A stretch of DNA of 64,000 nt. It comes from Agrococcus lahaulensis DSM 17612. Lineage in GTDB: Bacteria > Actinomycetota > Actinomycetes > Actinomycetales > Microbacteriaceae. The notes below the pieces were generated by a model, which had not been told where the DNA came from, made no database searches, and saw nothing but the letters and a program-made list of their open reading frames with translations. The stretch spans positions 372,001 to 436,000 of the forward strand of contig NZ_AULD01000005.1 of the NCBI RefSeq assembly GCF_000425105.1, given 5' to 3'. This document shows, in pieces, positions 49,262 through 57,676 of this stretch (the stretch's first letter is position 1; every line of letters begins with the position of its first letter). A program made the position numbers and the translations under genes.

Positions 49262-50277
49262 CGTCCCCGCTCCACGCAGCGGGCGAGGATCTGCAGCAGG
49301 TCGTCGCGCACCGGCTGCTCGACCGGGGCAGCGGCGAGCAGCGCGCGCACCTCGTCGGCTCCTTCGGCGATGCGGCGCTCGACCTCGCCGAGCGCACCGC
49401 TGCCGCGCATGACGTGCCGCACGCGCGCAGCCGCGCCCTCGTCGGCACCCGGGTCGCCGTAGTGGTGCGCGACGCTCGCCCAGGCTGCGTCGCGGCTCGC
49501 GAGCGCCGACAGCAGGGTCGGGGCACCGGCGCGGATGTCGCTCAGGACGCTCTTGCCGGTGGCCGCCTCGTCGCCGAAGACGCCGAGCACGTCGTCGCGC
49601 AGCTGGTAGACGACGCCCATGCGCAGGCCGATGTCGCCGAGTGCGGCGATCGTCGCCTCGTCGCGGCCGCCGAGCACGGCGCCGAGCTCGAGCGGGGCGC
49701 GGAAGGAGTAGTCGGCGGTCTTGCCCTCGAGGATGCGGTCGATCGCGGCGCGATCGGGCGTCGCGCCGGCGAGCAGGACGTCGTCGTGCTCCCCCTCCGC
49801 AGCGCGCACCATCGCCCGCGTGACGATGCCGAGCACGCGGGCGCGCACCGCGGCGGGCGCGTCGAGCGACCCGAGCGAGGCGATGGCCCGCACGAGCAGC
49901 GCGTCGCCCGTGACGATCGCGGCGGTGAGGCCGAGCCGCTCGGCCCGCGTGGGCGCGAGGCCCGCCTCGGCGGCGAGGTCGCGCGCCTCGCGCGCGACCG
50001 ACGGCTCGCCGCGGCGCTCCTCGTCGCCGTCGATGACGTCGTCGTGCACGAGCAGCGCGGCGTGCAGCAGCTCGATCGCCGCCGCGACGGCGACGACGGC
50101 CTCGCGATCGGCGCTCCGGCCGGCCGCCGCCATCACGAGGCGCGGGCGGAGGAGCTTGCCGCCGACCGCGGCGCGGGCCGCAGCGGCCTGCACGGGGTGC
50201 GGACCGGTCGGCGCGGCGAGCTGCGCGATGCGCCGCTCGACCTCGGCGAGCAGCGTCGGCGCGTCGACGGCGGTCAC
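49258..50277 (-). CDS. crtE: Geranylgeranyl diphosphate synthase
   Basis: 339 residues of the E-polyprenyl synthase family. First aspartate motif LLHAALLVHDDVIDGDEERRG, second YQLRDDVLGVFGDE, plus GGKLLRPRLVMAA and LEGKTADYSFRAPL. Supplies GGPP to CrtB, or longer or shorter prenyl chains. GTG start overlaps the idi stop. Confidence 0.93.
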   Translation of the reverse strand: MTAVDAPTLLAEVERRIAQLAAPTGPHPVQAAAARAAVGGKLLRPRLVMAAAGRSADREAVVAVAAAIELLHAALLVHDDVIDGDEERRGEPSVAREARDLAAEAGLAPTRAERLGLTAAIVTGDALLVRAIASLGSLDAPAAVRARVLGIVTRAMVRAAEGEHDDVLLAGATPDRAAIDRILEGKTADYSFRAPLELGAVLGGRDEATIAALGDIGLRMGVVYQLRDDVLGVFGDEAATGKSVLSDIRAGAPTLLSALASRDAAWASVAHHYGDPGADEGAAARVRHVMRGSGALGEVERRIAEGADEVRALLAAAPVEQPVRDDLLQILARCVERGR

Positions 50278-50822
50278 GACGCACCCGCGAGCGCGTGCAG
50301 CTGCTCCGCCTGCAGCACGAGCCAGGGGCTGAAGGCCCACGGCGTGGCGAGCACGCCCGTGCGGAGGTCGTCGGGATCGACCCACTGCCACTCGGCGACC
50401 TCGCTGGGCTCGGGCTCGAGCGGGCCGGCAATGCGGCCGACGAAGACGGGGCAGCGCTCGTGCTCGACGATGCCGCTCGCGTCGACCGCGCGGTACTCGA
50501 AGTCGGGCAGCACGAGCCGCAGGTCGCTCGCGCTCGTGCCGAGCTCCTGCCGGAGCCGGCGCTGCACGGCGTCCTCGAACGCCTCGCCCGGCGCCGGGTG
50601 GCCGCAGCAGCTGTTCGTCCAGACGCCCGGCCACGCCTGCTTCTCGAGCGAGCGGCGCGTGATGAGCAGCCGCCCCTCGTCGTCGAGCAGGTAGCACGAG
50701 AACGCGAGGTGCAGCGGCGTCGAGTCGGTGTGCACGGTCGCCTTCGGTGCCGAGCCGATGGGCGTGCCGTCGTCGTCGAGCAGCACGACCAGCTCGTCGT
50801 CGTTGAGCGCCGGGTTCGTCAT
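50274..50822 (-). CDS. idi: Isopentenyl-diphosphate delta-isomerase type I
   Basis: 182-residue NUDIX-fold isomerase interconverting IPP and DMAPP. VWTNSCCGHPAPGEAFEDAVQRRLRQELG holds the catalytic cysteine and metal ligands, and EWQWVDPDDL the C-terminal tryptophan motif. First gene of the carotenoid operon. ATG 50822 is used since an in-frame ATG at 50855 would lie in the divergent promoter. Confidence 0.95.
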   Translation of the reverse strand: MTNPALNDDELVVLLDDDGTPIGSAPKATVHTDSTPLHLAFSCYLLDDEGRLLITRRSLEKQAWPGVWTNSCCGHPAPGEAFEDAVQRRLRQELGTSASDLRLVLPDFEYRAVDASGIVEHERCPVFVGRIAGPLEPEPSEVAEWQWVDPDDLRTGVLATPWAFSPWLVLQAEQLHALAGAS

Positions 50823-50849
50823 GCCCCGAGGGTAGCAAACACTTAGCCA

Positions 50850-50877
50850 TTGCAACTATGAGTTGTGGCAATAGAAT
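50850..50877 (+). promoter_or_regulatory. Promoter and palindrome between idi and the second MarR gene
   Basis: TTGCAA (50850-50855), 16-bp spacer, TAGAAT (50872-50877). The -10 box ends six bases before the ATG, so the transcript is probably leaderless. Inside the spacer lies CAACT-ATG-AGTTG (50853-50865), a perfect palindrome likely bound by a MarR protein. It sits between the divergent regulator and idi, so it can control both. Confidence 0.65.
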
Positions 50878-50883
50878 GAGCGC

Positions 50884-51456
50884 ATGCCGCAGACGCCGAA
50901 CGAGGGTCCGCACGAGCGCGAGATGCTCGATCCGCGCCGCTACGACGTGTCCTCGTCGCTCGTCTCCGAGTATGGCTTGAGCGACGGCGAGGTGGAAGAG
51001 GTCATCGACCTGTTCGACGCGCTGCGCGGCTGGCACCGCGCGTCGGAGGCGCAGAGCGAGGCGAGTCGGCGCTACATGAAGCTGAGCGAGAACGACATGC
51101 GCGCGATCCGCTTCATCATGGCGACGACCCGCGAGCAGCGCATCGTCACCTCGACCATGCTGGCGGAGCACCTCGGCATCACCGGGCCCTCCGTGACGAA
51201 GATGCTGGACCGGCTCGAGCGGGGCGGCCACATCCGTCGCGAGGCGCACCCCACCGACCGCCGGGCGCTCTCGCTCGTCGTCTCCGAGAGCACCCAGGAG
51301 ACCGCGAACGCGACCGTGGGCCGCTACCACCTGCGCCGCTTCCAGGTCGCGTGCGAGATGTCGAGCGCCGATCGCCGCACCGTGACCGCGTTCCTGCGCC
51401 GGCTCGCCGAGGTGCCGCTGCTCGAGCCGGGCGCCGAGGCGCCGCAGCCAGGCTAG
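50884..51456 (+). CDS. MarR family regulator (paralogue 2, divergent from the carotenoid operon)
   Basis: 190 residues. Winged-helix region: SRRYMKLSENDMRAIRFIM, VTSTMLAEHLGITGPSVTKMLDRLERGGHIRREAHPTDRRALSLVVS. Divergent from idi, the position held by CrtR in corynebacterial C50 carotenoid clusters, so it is the best candidate for the operon regulator. Stop interlocks with the convergent helicase stop in CTAG, the same arrangement as its paralogue. Confidence 0.9.
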   Translation: MPQTPNEGPHEREMLDPRRYDVSSSLVSEYGLSDGEVEEVIDLFDALRGWHRASEAQSEASRRYMKLSENDMRAIRFIMATTREQRIVTSTMLAEHLGITGPSVTKMLDRLERGGHIRREAHPTDRRALSLVVSESTQETANATVGRYHLRRFQVACEMSSADRRTVTAFLRRLAEVPLLEPGAEAPQPG

Positions 51457-52856
51457 AAGGGCAGCGGCCCGTCGGGCGCGAACGCCGCCACGGCGCGGTC
51501 ACGGCCGTGCTCGTCCGCCGCTGTCTCGGCGGGCTCCGCTCCCGCAGCCGGGGCGTCGCGCAGGTCGGTCGCCGCCGCGCGAGCGGCGTCGCGAGCGCGC
51601 ACCTCGTGGATGAAGCGGCGCACGCGCTGGTCGACGATGATGTCGCCCGGACGCAGCGGCCGCGAGAGGTAGAGGCCCTCGAGCGAGGTCAGGCGCGACA
51701 GCGCCACGTAGGTCTGGCCGGGCGCGAATGCGCGCGAGCCGAGGTCGACGACCGCCTCGTCGAAGGTCTTGCCCTGCGCCTTGTGGATCGTGACCGCCCA
51801 CGCGAGGCGGAGCGGGAACTGCGTGAACTCCGCGACGACGTTGCGCTTGATCTCCTTGGTCGTCGGCGAGTAGGAGTAGCGGTACTGCTCCCACACCGCG
51901 GGCTCGACCTCGTGCTGCTCGCCGTCGACCTCGACCCACACGGTGCCGCCGATGTCGACGACCTTGCCGAGCGAGCCGTTGACCCACCGCCCCTCGGCGT
52001 CGTTGCGCAGGAACATCACCTGCGCGCCGAGCTTCAGCTGCAGCTCGACGTCGGCCGGGTACTGGCGGCCGCCGTAGTCGCCCGAGACCTCGGCGACGGC
52101 CGTCTTCGACTTCCCGGGCAGCTGCGCGAGCGCCCGGCCGTTGATGCGCGTGACCGTGTCGTTGCGGCTCGCGAGCGTCAGCACGTCGGCACTGGGCGTG
52201 CGTGCGCCCGCGTCGTTGAGCAGCTGCGCGATCTCGGCGGTCACGGTGCCGTGCCGCACCGCGTTGAGCGCCATCTTGAACTCGAGATCGGTCTGGCGGT
52301 GGATGTGCACGAGCTCGACGACCTCGAGCTCCGCCTCCTCGCGCCACACGCGGGCGTCGAAGAACCACATCGACTCGTAGTGGTCGGCGAAGTAGGCGCG
52401 CTCCTCGGCATCCCCCGGCACGGGCGCGAGCTGGTACGGGTCGCCGAACATCACCACCTGCACGCCGCCGAACGGCACCGACCGCACACCGCGCGCCTGC
52501 CGCAGCGACCGGTCGATCGCATCCATGAGGTCGGCGTTCACCATCGAGATCTCGTCGATCACGAGCAGGTCGAGCGAGTTCAGCATCTGCTTGAGCTCGG
52601 TGCGCTGCCGCAGCGGCGCGTCCGCGATGACGCCGAGCGGCAGCTTGAGCAGCGAGTGGATCGTCTGCCCGCCGACGTTGAGCGCCGCGACGCCCGTCGG
52701 CGCGCACACGATGATCTGCTTGCGCGAGTGCTCGGTGAGGTGCCGCAGCAGCGTCGACTTGCCGGTGCCCGCGCGGCCGGTGATGAACAGGTGCCCGTCG
52801 CCGTCCTCGATGCGCCGGAAGATCGCCAGCTGCTCGGGGGTCAGCTCGACGTCCAT
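51453..52856 (-). CDS. PIF1-like AAA ATPase/helicase
   Basis: 467 residues. Motif I GHLFITGRAGTGKSTLLRHL, Ia VCAPTGVAALNVGGQTIHSL, II LLVIDEISMVNADLMDAID, III VVMFGDPYQLAPV, and the C-terminal helicase motifs RLAWAVTIHKAQGKTFDEAVVDLG and GQTYVALSRLTSLEGLYL. Likely a 5'-3' SF1B DNA helicase. ATG 52856 has GGAGG at fitting distance; ATG 52874 would add six residues. A nuclease domain is not seen. Confidence 0.9.
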   Translation of the reverse strand: MDVELTPEQLAIFRRIEDGDGHLFITGRAGTGKSTLLRHLTEHSRKQIIVCAPTGVAALNVGGQTIHSLLKLPLGVIADAPLRQRTELKQMLNSLDLLVIDEISMVNADLMDAIDRSLRQARGVRSVPFGGVQVVMFGDPYQLAPVPGDAEERAYFADHYESMWFFDARVWREEAELEVVELVHIHRQTDLEFKMALNAVRHGTVTAEIAQLLNDAGARTPSADVLTLASRNDTVTRINGRALAQLPGKSKTAVAEVSGDYGGRQYPADVELQLKLGAQVMFLRNDAEGRWVNGSLGKVVDIGGTVWVEVDGEQHEVEPAVWEQYRYSYSPTTKEIKRNVVAEFTQFPLRLAWAVTIHKAQGKTFDEAVVDLGSRAFAPGQTYVALSRLTSLEGLYLSRPLRPGDIIVDQRVRRFIHEVRARDAARAAATDLRDAPAAGAEPAETAADEHGRDRAVAAFAPDGPLPF

Positions 52857-53028
52857 CCCTCCATCCTCCCGCACCGGCCCGCCGTCGGCGAGCGCACCCG
52901 CGGTCGGCTGTTGACACGCCGCCGTGGAACAGCGGGGCGCGACACGGTGTTACCCCGTGTGACGCCGCATCCGCACACCGCGCGCTCGCGTGCGCCATCA
53001 TGGATCCGGACAGGAAAGGGGGATGCGC

Positions 53029-53841
53029 ATGTGCCGATTGCTCGCGCACGTCTCCCCCACGCCTGTCACGACGCAGAGCGTGCTGGGTGACGCGAGCTGC
53101 CGCGAGTGGCAGCGCCTCGGCCGGCTGCACACCGACGGCTGGGGCACGGCGTGGCTCGACGGCGACGAGGTGCGCCGCTACCGCGACGCGCGCCGCGGAC
53201 TCGACAATCCCGACCTCACCGACGCGCTCGGCGACACGCCCTCGCGCGCTCGGCTCACGCACCTGCGCCTCGCGACCGAGGGCTTCGCGACGCGCGTGCA
53301 GAACACGCACCCGTTCCGGGTCGGCGACATCGCGCTCGCTCACAACGGCTCGGTGGTGCCCTTCGCGCCGCTGCGGGCGAAGGTGACGGATGCGGAGCTC
53401 GAGCGCGTGGGCGGAGAGACCGACACCGCGGTCGTCTTCGCGCTCATCCTGCGGCAGGTCGACGCCGGCGTGCCGCTCTTCGACGCCGTGACGGCGACGG
53501 TCTCGCAGCTGCGCGAGGAGTTCCCGACGTCGGCCCTCAACCTGCTCGTGCTGAGCCCCGACGAGCTCATCGCGGTGCACGCCAACCAGGGTGCGCCGAT
53601 CCCGCTCGAGCTCTTCGAGGAGTCCGGCCTCGGCGACGACCTGCCGGTCGACCACGTCGACCACTACTACCAGCTGTCGTGGCGGCGCTCGGAGGATGGC
53701 GCGATCGCGGTGACCTCGAGCGGCCTGACGGGCGACGGCTGGAACCGCATGCTGCCCGAGACGGCCGTGCGCATCGACCTCTCCACGCTGCACGTCGAGC
53801 GCCGCGAGCTGCACGAGGTCGCGGCGGTCCCCGCCGGCTGA
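53029..53841 (+). CDS. Class II glutamine amidotransferase (EgtC/YafJ-like)
   Basis: 270 residues. ATG 53029 gives MCRLLAHVSP, so Cys2 becomes the N-terminal nucleophile after Met removal. Further motifs: HTDGWGTAWLDGDEVRRYRD, THLRLATEG, QNTHPFRVGDIALAHNGSV and GETDTAVVF. It could act in ergothioneine synthesis, but no other egt gene is nearby, so the substrate is open. Ribosome site AAAGGGGG. Confidence 0.88.
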   Translation: MCRLLAHVSPTPVTTQSVLGDASCREWQRLGRLHTDGWGTAWLDGDEVRRYRDARRGLDNPDLTDALGDTPSRARLTHLRLATEGFATRVQNTHPFRVGDIALAHNGSVVPFAPLRAKVTDAELERVGGETDTAVVFALILRQVDAGVPLFDAVTATVSQLREEFPTSALNLLVLSPDELIAVHANQGAPIPLELFEESGLGDDLPVDHVDHYYQLSWRRSEDGAIAVTSSGLTGDGWNRMLPETAVRIDLSTLHVERRELHEVAAVPAG

Positions 53842-53880
53842 GCCGCTCCGCGCCCGCAGGTGCACAGCGCCTCGAAGCCC
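53836..53880. repeat. Interspersed repeat family B, copy 1
   Basis: GGCTGAGCCGCTCCGCGCCC at the left and CTCGAAGCCC at the right, overlapping the end of the amidotransferase gene. Same family as 53931, 54373 and 54501. Confidence 0.65.
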
Positions 53881-53930
53881 CCGTCCACGGATCGGCAGCC
53901 GGTTCCCAGCTCCGCGCCCGCCCCTCCGCT

Positions 53931-53976
53931 GGCTGAGCCGCTCCGCGCCCGCAGGGCGCCGAGCGTGTCGAAGCCC
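53931..53976. repeat. Interspersed repeat family B, copy 2
   Basis: GGCTGAGCCGCTCCGCGCCC, then GCAGGGCGCCGAGC and GTGTCGAAGCCCC. The inner CGCCC/GGGCG allows a hairpin. Confidence 0.7.
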
Positions 53977-54035
53977 CGTCCACAGGCTGACAGCGGACTC
54001 CGCGGCGCTCGACCGACTCCTGCCATCCTCCCGCC

Positions 54036-54347
54036 ATGGCCTGGGTCTACATGCTCCTCTGCAGCGACGGCTCCTACTACGTCGGCAGCACCGGTGTGAT
54101 CGAGCAGCGCCTGCAGGAGCACGCCGACGGCAAGGGCGCCGAGTACACGAAGCGGCGGCTTCCAGTGGAGCTCGTCTGGGCAGAGGAGCTCGACGGCCTC
54201 GCGGAGGCGTACGCCATGGAGCGACGGATCCACGGATGGAGCCGCGCGAAGAAGGAGGCGCTCATCGCCGGCGACTGGGAGCAGATCCGGTCGCTCGCGC
54301 GGCGGCGGGGCGTCAAGAAGGTGTCGGCGCGCTTCAGAGACCGCTGA
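54036..54347 (+). CDS. GIY-YIG nuclease family protein
   Basis: 103 residues, single-domain. VYMLLCSDGSYYVGSTGVIEQRLQEH is the GIY-YIG core (here VYM and YVG), followed by RLPVELVWAEEL and AYAMERRIHGWSRAKKEALI with the catalytic glutamate. Such UPF0213/YhbQ-like proteins may process branched or damaged DNA, but their role is unproven. Set between copies of repeat family B. Confidence 0.88.
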   Translation: MAWVYMLLCSDGSYYVGSTGVIEQRLQEHADGKGAEYTKRRLPVELVWAEELDGLAEAYAMERRIHGWSRAKKEALIAGDWEQIRSLARRRGVKKVSARFRDR

Positions 54348-54372
54348 ATCACCCGGTCCACTCGTCCTGGGA

Positions 54373-54418
54373 GGCTTCGACACGGTCAGCGTGCTGCGCG
54401 CGCGGACCGGCTCAGCCA
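54373..54418. repeat. Interspersed repeat family B, copy 3 (inverted)
   Basis: GGCTTCGACACGG ... CCGGCTCAGCC, the reverse sense of copies 1 and 2. It lies between the GIY-YIG gene and the DUF3618 gene; a further degenerate piece is at about 54423-54480. Confidence 0.65.
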
Positions 54419-54500
54419 GCGGAGAGGCTTCAACCGGCGGCTCCTGAGCCGGCGCGTGCCGGAGGCGCACGCCGAGTCGAAGGGCAACCAGCGTGGTCGG

Positions 54501-54545
54501 ACTTCGACACGCTCTGTCGCCTTCGGCGACGGAGCGGCTCAGCCA
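54501..54545. repeat. Interspersed repeat family B, copy 4 (inverted)
   Basis: ACTTCGACACGCTC ... GGAGCGGCTCAGCC with an inner GTCGCC/GGCGAC stem. A fragment of the same family, GGAGCGGCTCAGCTGGCGG, occurs at 63803. Confidence 0.65.
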
Positions 54546-54554
54546 GCGGGAAGG

Positions 54555-54773
54555 CTAGCGGCGGCCGAAGATCGCGAGGGCGATGCCGCCGACGATGAGC
54601 ACGGCGACGCCGGCCGCCGCGGCGATCCACGGCGTCGGGTCCTCGTTGTAGGAGTCCTGCGCTCGCCCGACGACGCGGTCGGCGACCTTCTTCGGGTTGA
54701 CCCGGTCCTCGATCTCGTTGAGGTGCTGTCGCAGCTGCTCGCGCTGACGATCGATCTCGCGCTGCTCGGTCAT
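54555..54773 (-). CDS. DUF3618-type small membrane protein
   Basis: 72 residues: a charged helix REIDRQREQLRQHLNEIEDRVNPKKVADRVVGRAQ as in DUF3618, then one membrane segment WIAAAAGVAVLIVGGIALAIFG. Starts ATGA on the preceding stop. Third gene of a coupled trio of small membrane proteins. Confidence 0.82.
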   Translation of the reverse strand: MTEQREIDRQREQLRQHLNEIEDRVNPKKVADRVVGRAQDSYNEDPTPWIAAAAGVAVLIVGGIALAIFGRR

Positions 54774-55258
54774 CGCACGTCTCCCTCGACCCTCGTCGCT
54801 CCGCCCGCGCCCGTCGTCGTCCGCGGCGCCACCGCGGCCGGCAGGTCGTCGAGCGGGTCGGTGCCGTCGGCCGCGTGCCCGAGGCCGCGCACCATGTTCA
54901 CGTCGTCCTTGATGCTGTCGACGGCCTCGAGGTCGCCGAAGTCCTTGTTCTTCTTGATGAGCTGGATCCCCACGAGCGCGAGGATCGCCACGATCACGAG
55001 CAGCACGGCCGAGACGATGAGCGCCGAGAGCCACGGCGCGAACACCTCGTTGAGGCCCTGGTAGCCCGCATAGAGCAGCCAGCTGAACAGGAAGATGCCC
55101 ACCACGCCGGCCGCCGCGAGCAGCGCTCCGCCGATGCCGACGCCCTTCGCCTTCTCGGAGAGCTCCTCCTTGAGGTGCCGCACCTCCGCCTTGGCGAGGT
55201 CGACGATCATCTGCGGCGTCTCCGCCAGGAGATCGCCGAGCGACTTGCGCGGCGTCAT
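54770..55258 (-). CDS. Phage-holin-like (Actinobacterial holin-X type) membrane protein
   Basis: 162 residues. LGDLLAETPQMIVDLAKAEVRHLKEELSEKAKGVGIGGALLAAAGVVGIFL is typical of these proteins, with two membrane segments (the second ALIVSAVLLVIVAILALVGIQLI). Despite the name these are chromosomal and not linked to lysis. Acidic C-terminal tail. Coupled to genes on both sides. Confidence 0.85.
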   Translation of the reverse strand: MTPRKSLGDLLAETPQMIVDLAKAEVRHLKEELSEKAKGVGIGGALLAAAGVVGIFLFSWLLYAGYQGLNEVFAPWLSALIVSAVLLVIVAILALVGIQLIKKNKDFGDLEAVDSIKDDVNMVRGLGHAADGTDPLDDLPAAVAPRTTTGAGGATRVEGDVR

Positions 55259-55557
55259 GACACGTCCTCGGGGCGCGCGATCTCGGTCGTGCCGCCGTTG
55301 CCGCGGCCGCCCTTGCCCTTGCCGCCCTTCGTGACCTTGCTCATGGCGTCGCCCGCGACGCCCTTCGCCTGCTCGACGAGCTTCGGCGCCTGCGTCTCGA
55401 CCATGTGCTGCACCTCGTGGCGCTGCTTCTTGACGGTCGGGTTGTTCCAGACCTTGTCGGCCGCGCTGGCGATCTGCTCGTAGCGCTGGCGACCGGCCTT
55501 CGCGCCGAGCACGTACCCGGCCCCGAAGCCGATGACGAGAAGGATCCTGCCGCGCAT
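55255..55557 (-). CDS. YtxH-like small membrane protein
   Basis: 100 residues. One N-terminal membrane segment MRGRILLVIGFGAGYVLGAKAG, then an amphipathic helix GRQRYEQIASAADKVWNNPTVKKQRHEVQHMVE and a Gly/Lys-rich tail. First gene of the trio. Function unknown; probably envelope-associated. Confidence 0.82.
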   Translation of the reverse strand: MRGRILLVIGFGAGYVLGAKAGRQRYEQIASAADKVWNNPTVKKQRHEVQHMVETQAPKLVEQAKGVAGDAMSKVTKGGKGKGGRGNGGTTEIARPEDVS

Positions 55558-55686
55558 GTTCGCTCCTGCCGTTGGGGGTGCCAGCGGTGCTGGCCTCGTG
55601 CCTGTTCACGATACCCAGCAACGCCGGATCCGCGCTCCCAGGTTCCGCTCGGGCGACGCGGAGGAAGCCCCCGCGCCGCCGCGCGA

Positions 55687-57627
55687 TCACCAGATGGTGA
55701 CGCGTGCCTCCGGGTCGAGCCACAGCCCGTCGCCGGGCCGCACGTCGAAGGCCTCGACGAACGCATCCAGGTTCTTCACGACCTGATTCGTGCGGTGCTC
55801 GTTCGGCGAGTGCGGATCGATCGACACGAGCCGCACGGCCTCCTCCGGGCGGATCTTCATCTGCCAGGCCTGCGCCCACGAGAGGAAGAAGCGCTGGGCG
55901 CCGGTGAGCCCGTCGATGACGGGCGGCTCCTGGCCACCGAGCGAGTGCAGGTAGGCGCGCCACGCGATGCCGAGGCCGCCCAGGTCGCCGATGTTCTCGC
56001 CGATCGTGAGCGCGCCGTTCACCTTGTGCCCCGGCGCGGCGACGGGCTCGAGCGCGTCGTACTGCGCGATGAGCGAGCCGGTGCGCAGCTCGAAGGCCTT
56101 CCGGTCGTCGTCCGTCCACCAGTCGATCAAGCGGCCGTCGCCGTCGTACTTCGAGCCCTGGTCGTCGAAGCCGTGCCCGATCTCGTGCCCGATGACGGCG
56201 CCGATCGCGCCGTAGTTCGCCGCCGCATCCCGCCCCGCGTCGAAGAAGGGCGGCTGCAGGATGGCCGCGGGGAAGACGATCTCGTTGAAGCCCGGGTTGT
56301 AGTAGGCGTTGACGGTCTGCGGGTTCATGAACCACTCGTCGCGGTCGATCGGCTTGCCGATCTTCGCGAGCTCGCGGTCGTGCTCGAACCGCGTCGCCGC
56401 CTGCACGTTCGCGACGAGGTCGTCGCCGATCTCGAGCGCCGAGTAGTCGCGCCACGTCGCCGGGTAGCCGATCTTGGGCGTGAACTTCTCGAGCTTCTCG
56501 ATCGCCCGGCGGCGCGTCTCGGGCCCCATCCACTCGAGCCCCTCGATCGACTCGCGGTAGGCGATCACGAGGTGCTCGATGAGCACGTCCATCGCGGCCT
56601 TCGCCTCCGGCGGGTAGTGCCGCTCGACGTAGATCCTGCCGACGGCATCGCCGAGCAGGCCCTCGACGAGCGAGACGCCGCGCTTCCAGCGCTCGCGCTG
56701 CTCCGGCGCGCCCGTGAGCGTGCGGCCGTAGAAGTCGAACTGGTCCTTCGAGATCTCGGTCGTGAGGTAGCTCGCGAACGAGCGCAGGATGCCCATGCGC
56801 AGCCACGTGCGCCACTCCGGCAGCCGCTCGTCGACGAGCATCGACTCGAGCCCCTCGAAGAAGCTCGGCTGCCGCACGACCGCCTCGTCGAACGTGCCAT
56901 CGGGCGCGTGGATCGCCCGCAGCCAGGGCCGCAGGCGCTCGTAGCGCTCGACCGGGCGCTGCAGGTTGTAGGTCTTCTCGTCGTCGCGGGACGCGACGCG
57001 GTCCCAGTGGTGGGATGCGAGCTCGGTCTCGAGCGCGAAGACGGCGGCCGCGTCGGCGTCGGGCTGGGCGGCGCCGAGGTGGCCGAACATCGTCGTCAGG
57101 TGGGCGAGGTAGGCCTCGCGCACCTCGGCGAAGGACTCCTCGCGGTAGTACGACTCGTCGGGCATGCCGAGGCCGCCCTGGTTCATGTGCACGAGGTAGC
57201 GCGTGGGGTCGCCCGGGTCGGTGTCGACCCAGACGCCCGTGAAGCCGGGGCCGCCGATCGACTCGAGCTCGCCGAGCAGCGCGAGCAGCTCGTCGATGCT
57301 CGAGACGGCGTCGGCGCGCTCGAGCAGCGGCCGGATGGGCTCGATGCCCTTCGCGTCAGCCGCGGCCTCGTCGAGGAAAGATGCGTAGAGGTCGCCGACC
57401 TTGCGGGCGTCGGTGCCCGGCTCGGCGTCCTGCATCTCGATCACGATCTCGCGCACCGCTGCCTCCGCCTCCTCGGCGAGCACCGCGAACGAGCCCCAGC
57501 GGGCCTTGTCGGCCGGGATCTCGGTGCGCTCGAGCCAGCGCGAGTGGACATGCATGAACAGGTCGTCCTGCGGCCGGACCTCGTCGCTGAAGTCGTCGAC
57601 GGGCAGGCCTGAGGGCAGGGTCGTCAT
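55687..57627 (-). CDS. M13 family zinc metalloendopeptidase
   Basis: 646 residues, normal length for bacterial neprilysin-like enzymes. No signal peptide or anchor is evident, so it is probably cytosolic. Zinc site: VIGHEIGHGFDDQGS (HExxH), third ligand and partner aspartate in TIGENIGDLGGLGIA; substrate-binding NAYYNPGFNEIVFPAAILQ; C-terminal CGPATG-equivalent is absent, with the protein ending PEARVTIW. Cleaves short peptides. Confidence 0.93.
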   Translation of the reverse strand: MTTLPSGLPVDDFSDEVRPQDDLFMHVHSRWLERTEIPADKARWGSFAVLAEEAEAAVREIVIEMQDAEPGTDARKVGDLYASFLDEAAADAKGIEPIRPLLERADAVSSIDELLALLGELESIGGPGFTGVWVDTDPGDPTRYLVHMNQGGLGMPDESYYREESFAEVREAYLAHLTTMFGHLGAAQPDADAAAVFALETELASHHWDRVASRDDEKTYNLQRPVERYERLRPWLRAIHAPDGTFDEAVVRQPSFFEGLESMLVDERLPEWRTWLRMGILRSFASYLTTEISKDQFDFYGRTLTGAPEQRERWKRGVSLVEGLLGDAVGRIYVERHYPPEAKAAMDVLIEHLVIAYRESIEGLEWMGPETRRRAIEKLEKFTPKIGYPATWRDYSALEIGDDLVANVQAATRFEHDRELAKIGKPIDRDEWFMNPQTVNAYYNPGFNEIVFPAAILQPPFFDAGRDAAANYGAIGAVIGHEIGHGFDDQGSKYDGDGRLIDWWTDDDRKAFELRTGSLIAQYDALEPVAAPGHKVNGALTIGENIGDLGGLGIAWRAYLHSLGGQEPPVIDGLTGAQRFFLSWAQAWQMKIRPEEAVRLVSIDPHSPNEHRTNQVVKNLDAFVEAFDVRPGDGLWLDPEARVTIW

Positions 57628-57676
57628 GCGCTCCAGCCTACGGCCGCCCTCGAGCGGTCGCCGCTAGCGTGGGCGG

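Noticed and set aside
52911-52960. TTGACA box and ACACGG/CCGTGT inverted repeat before the amidotransferase gene
   Set aside because: No -10 box at the right distance and the short repeat has no partner copies; not enough for a promoter or operator call.
54770-55258. Prophage holin
   Set aside because: The holin-like name is a family label. No lysin, capsid or integrase gene is near, and the gene sits in a conserved trio of small envelope proteins.
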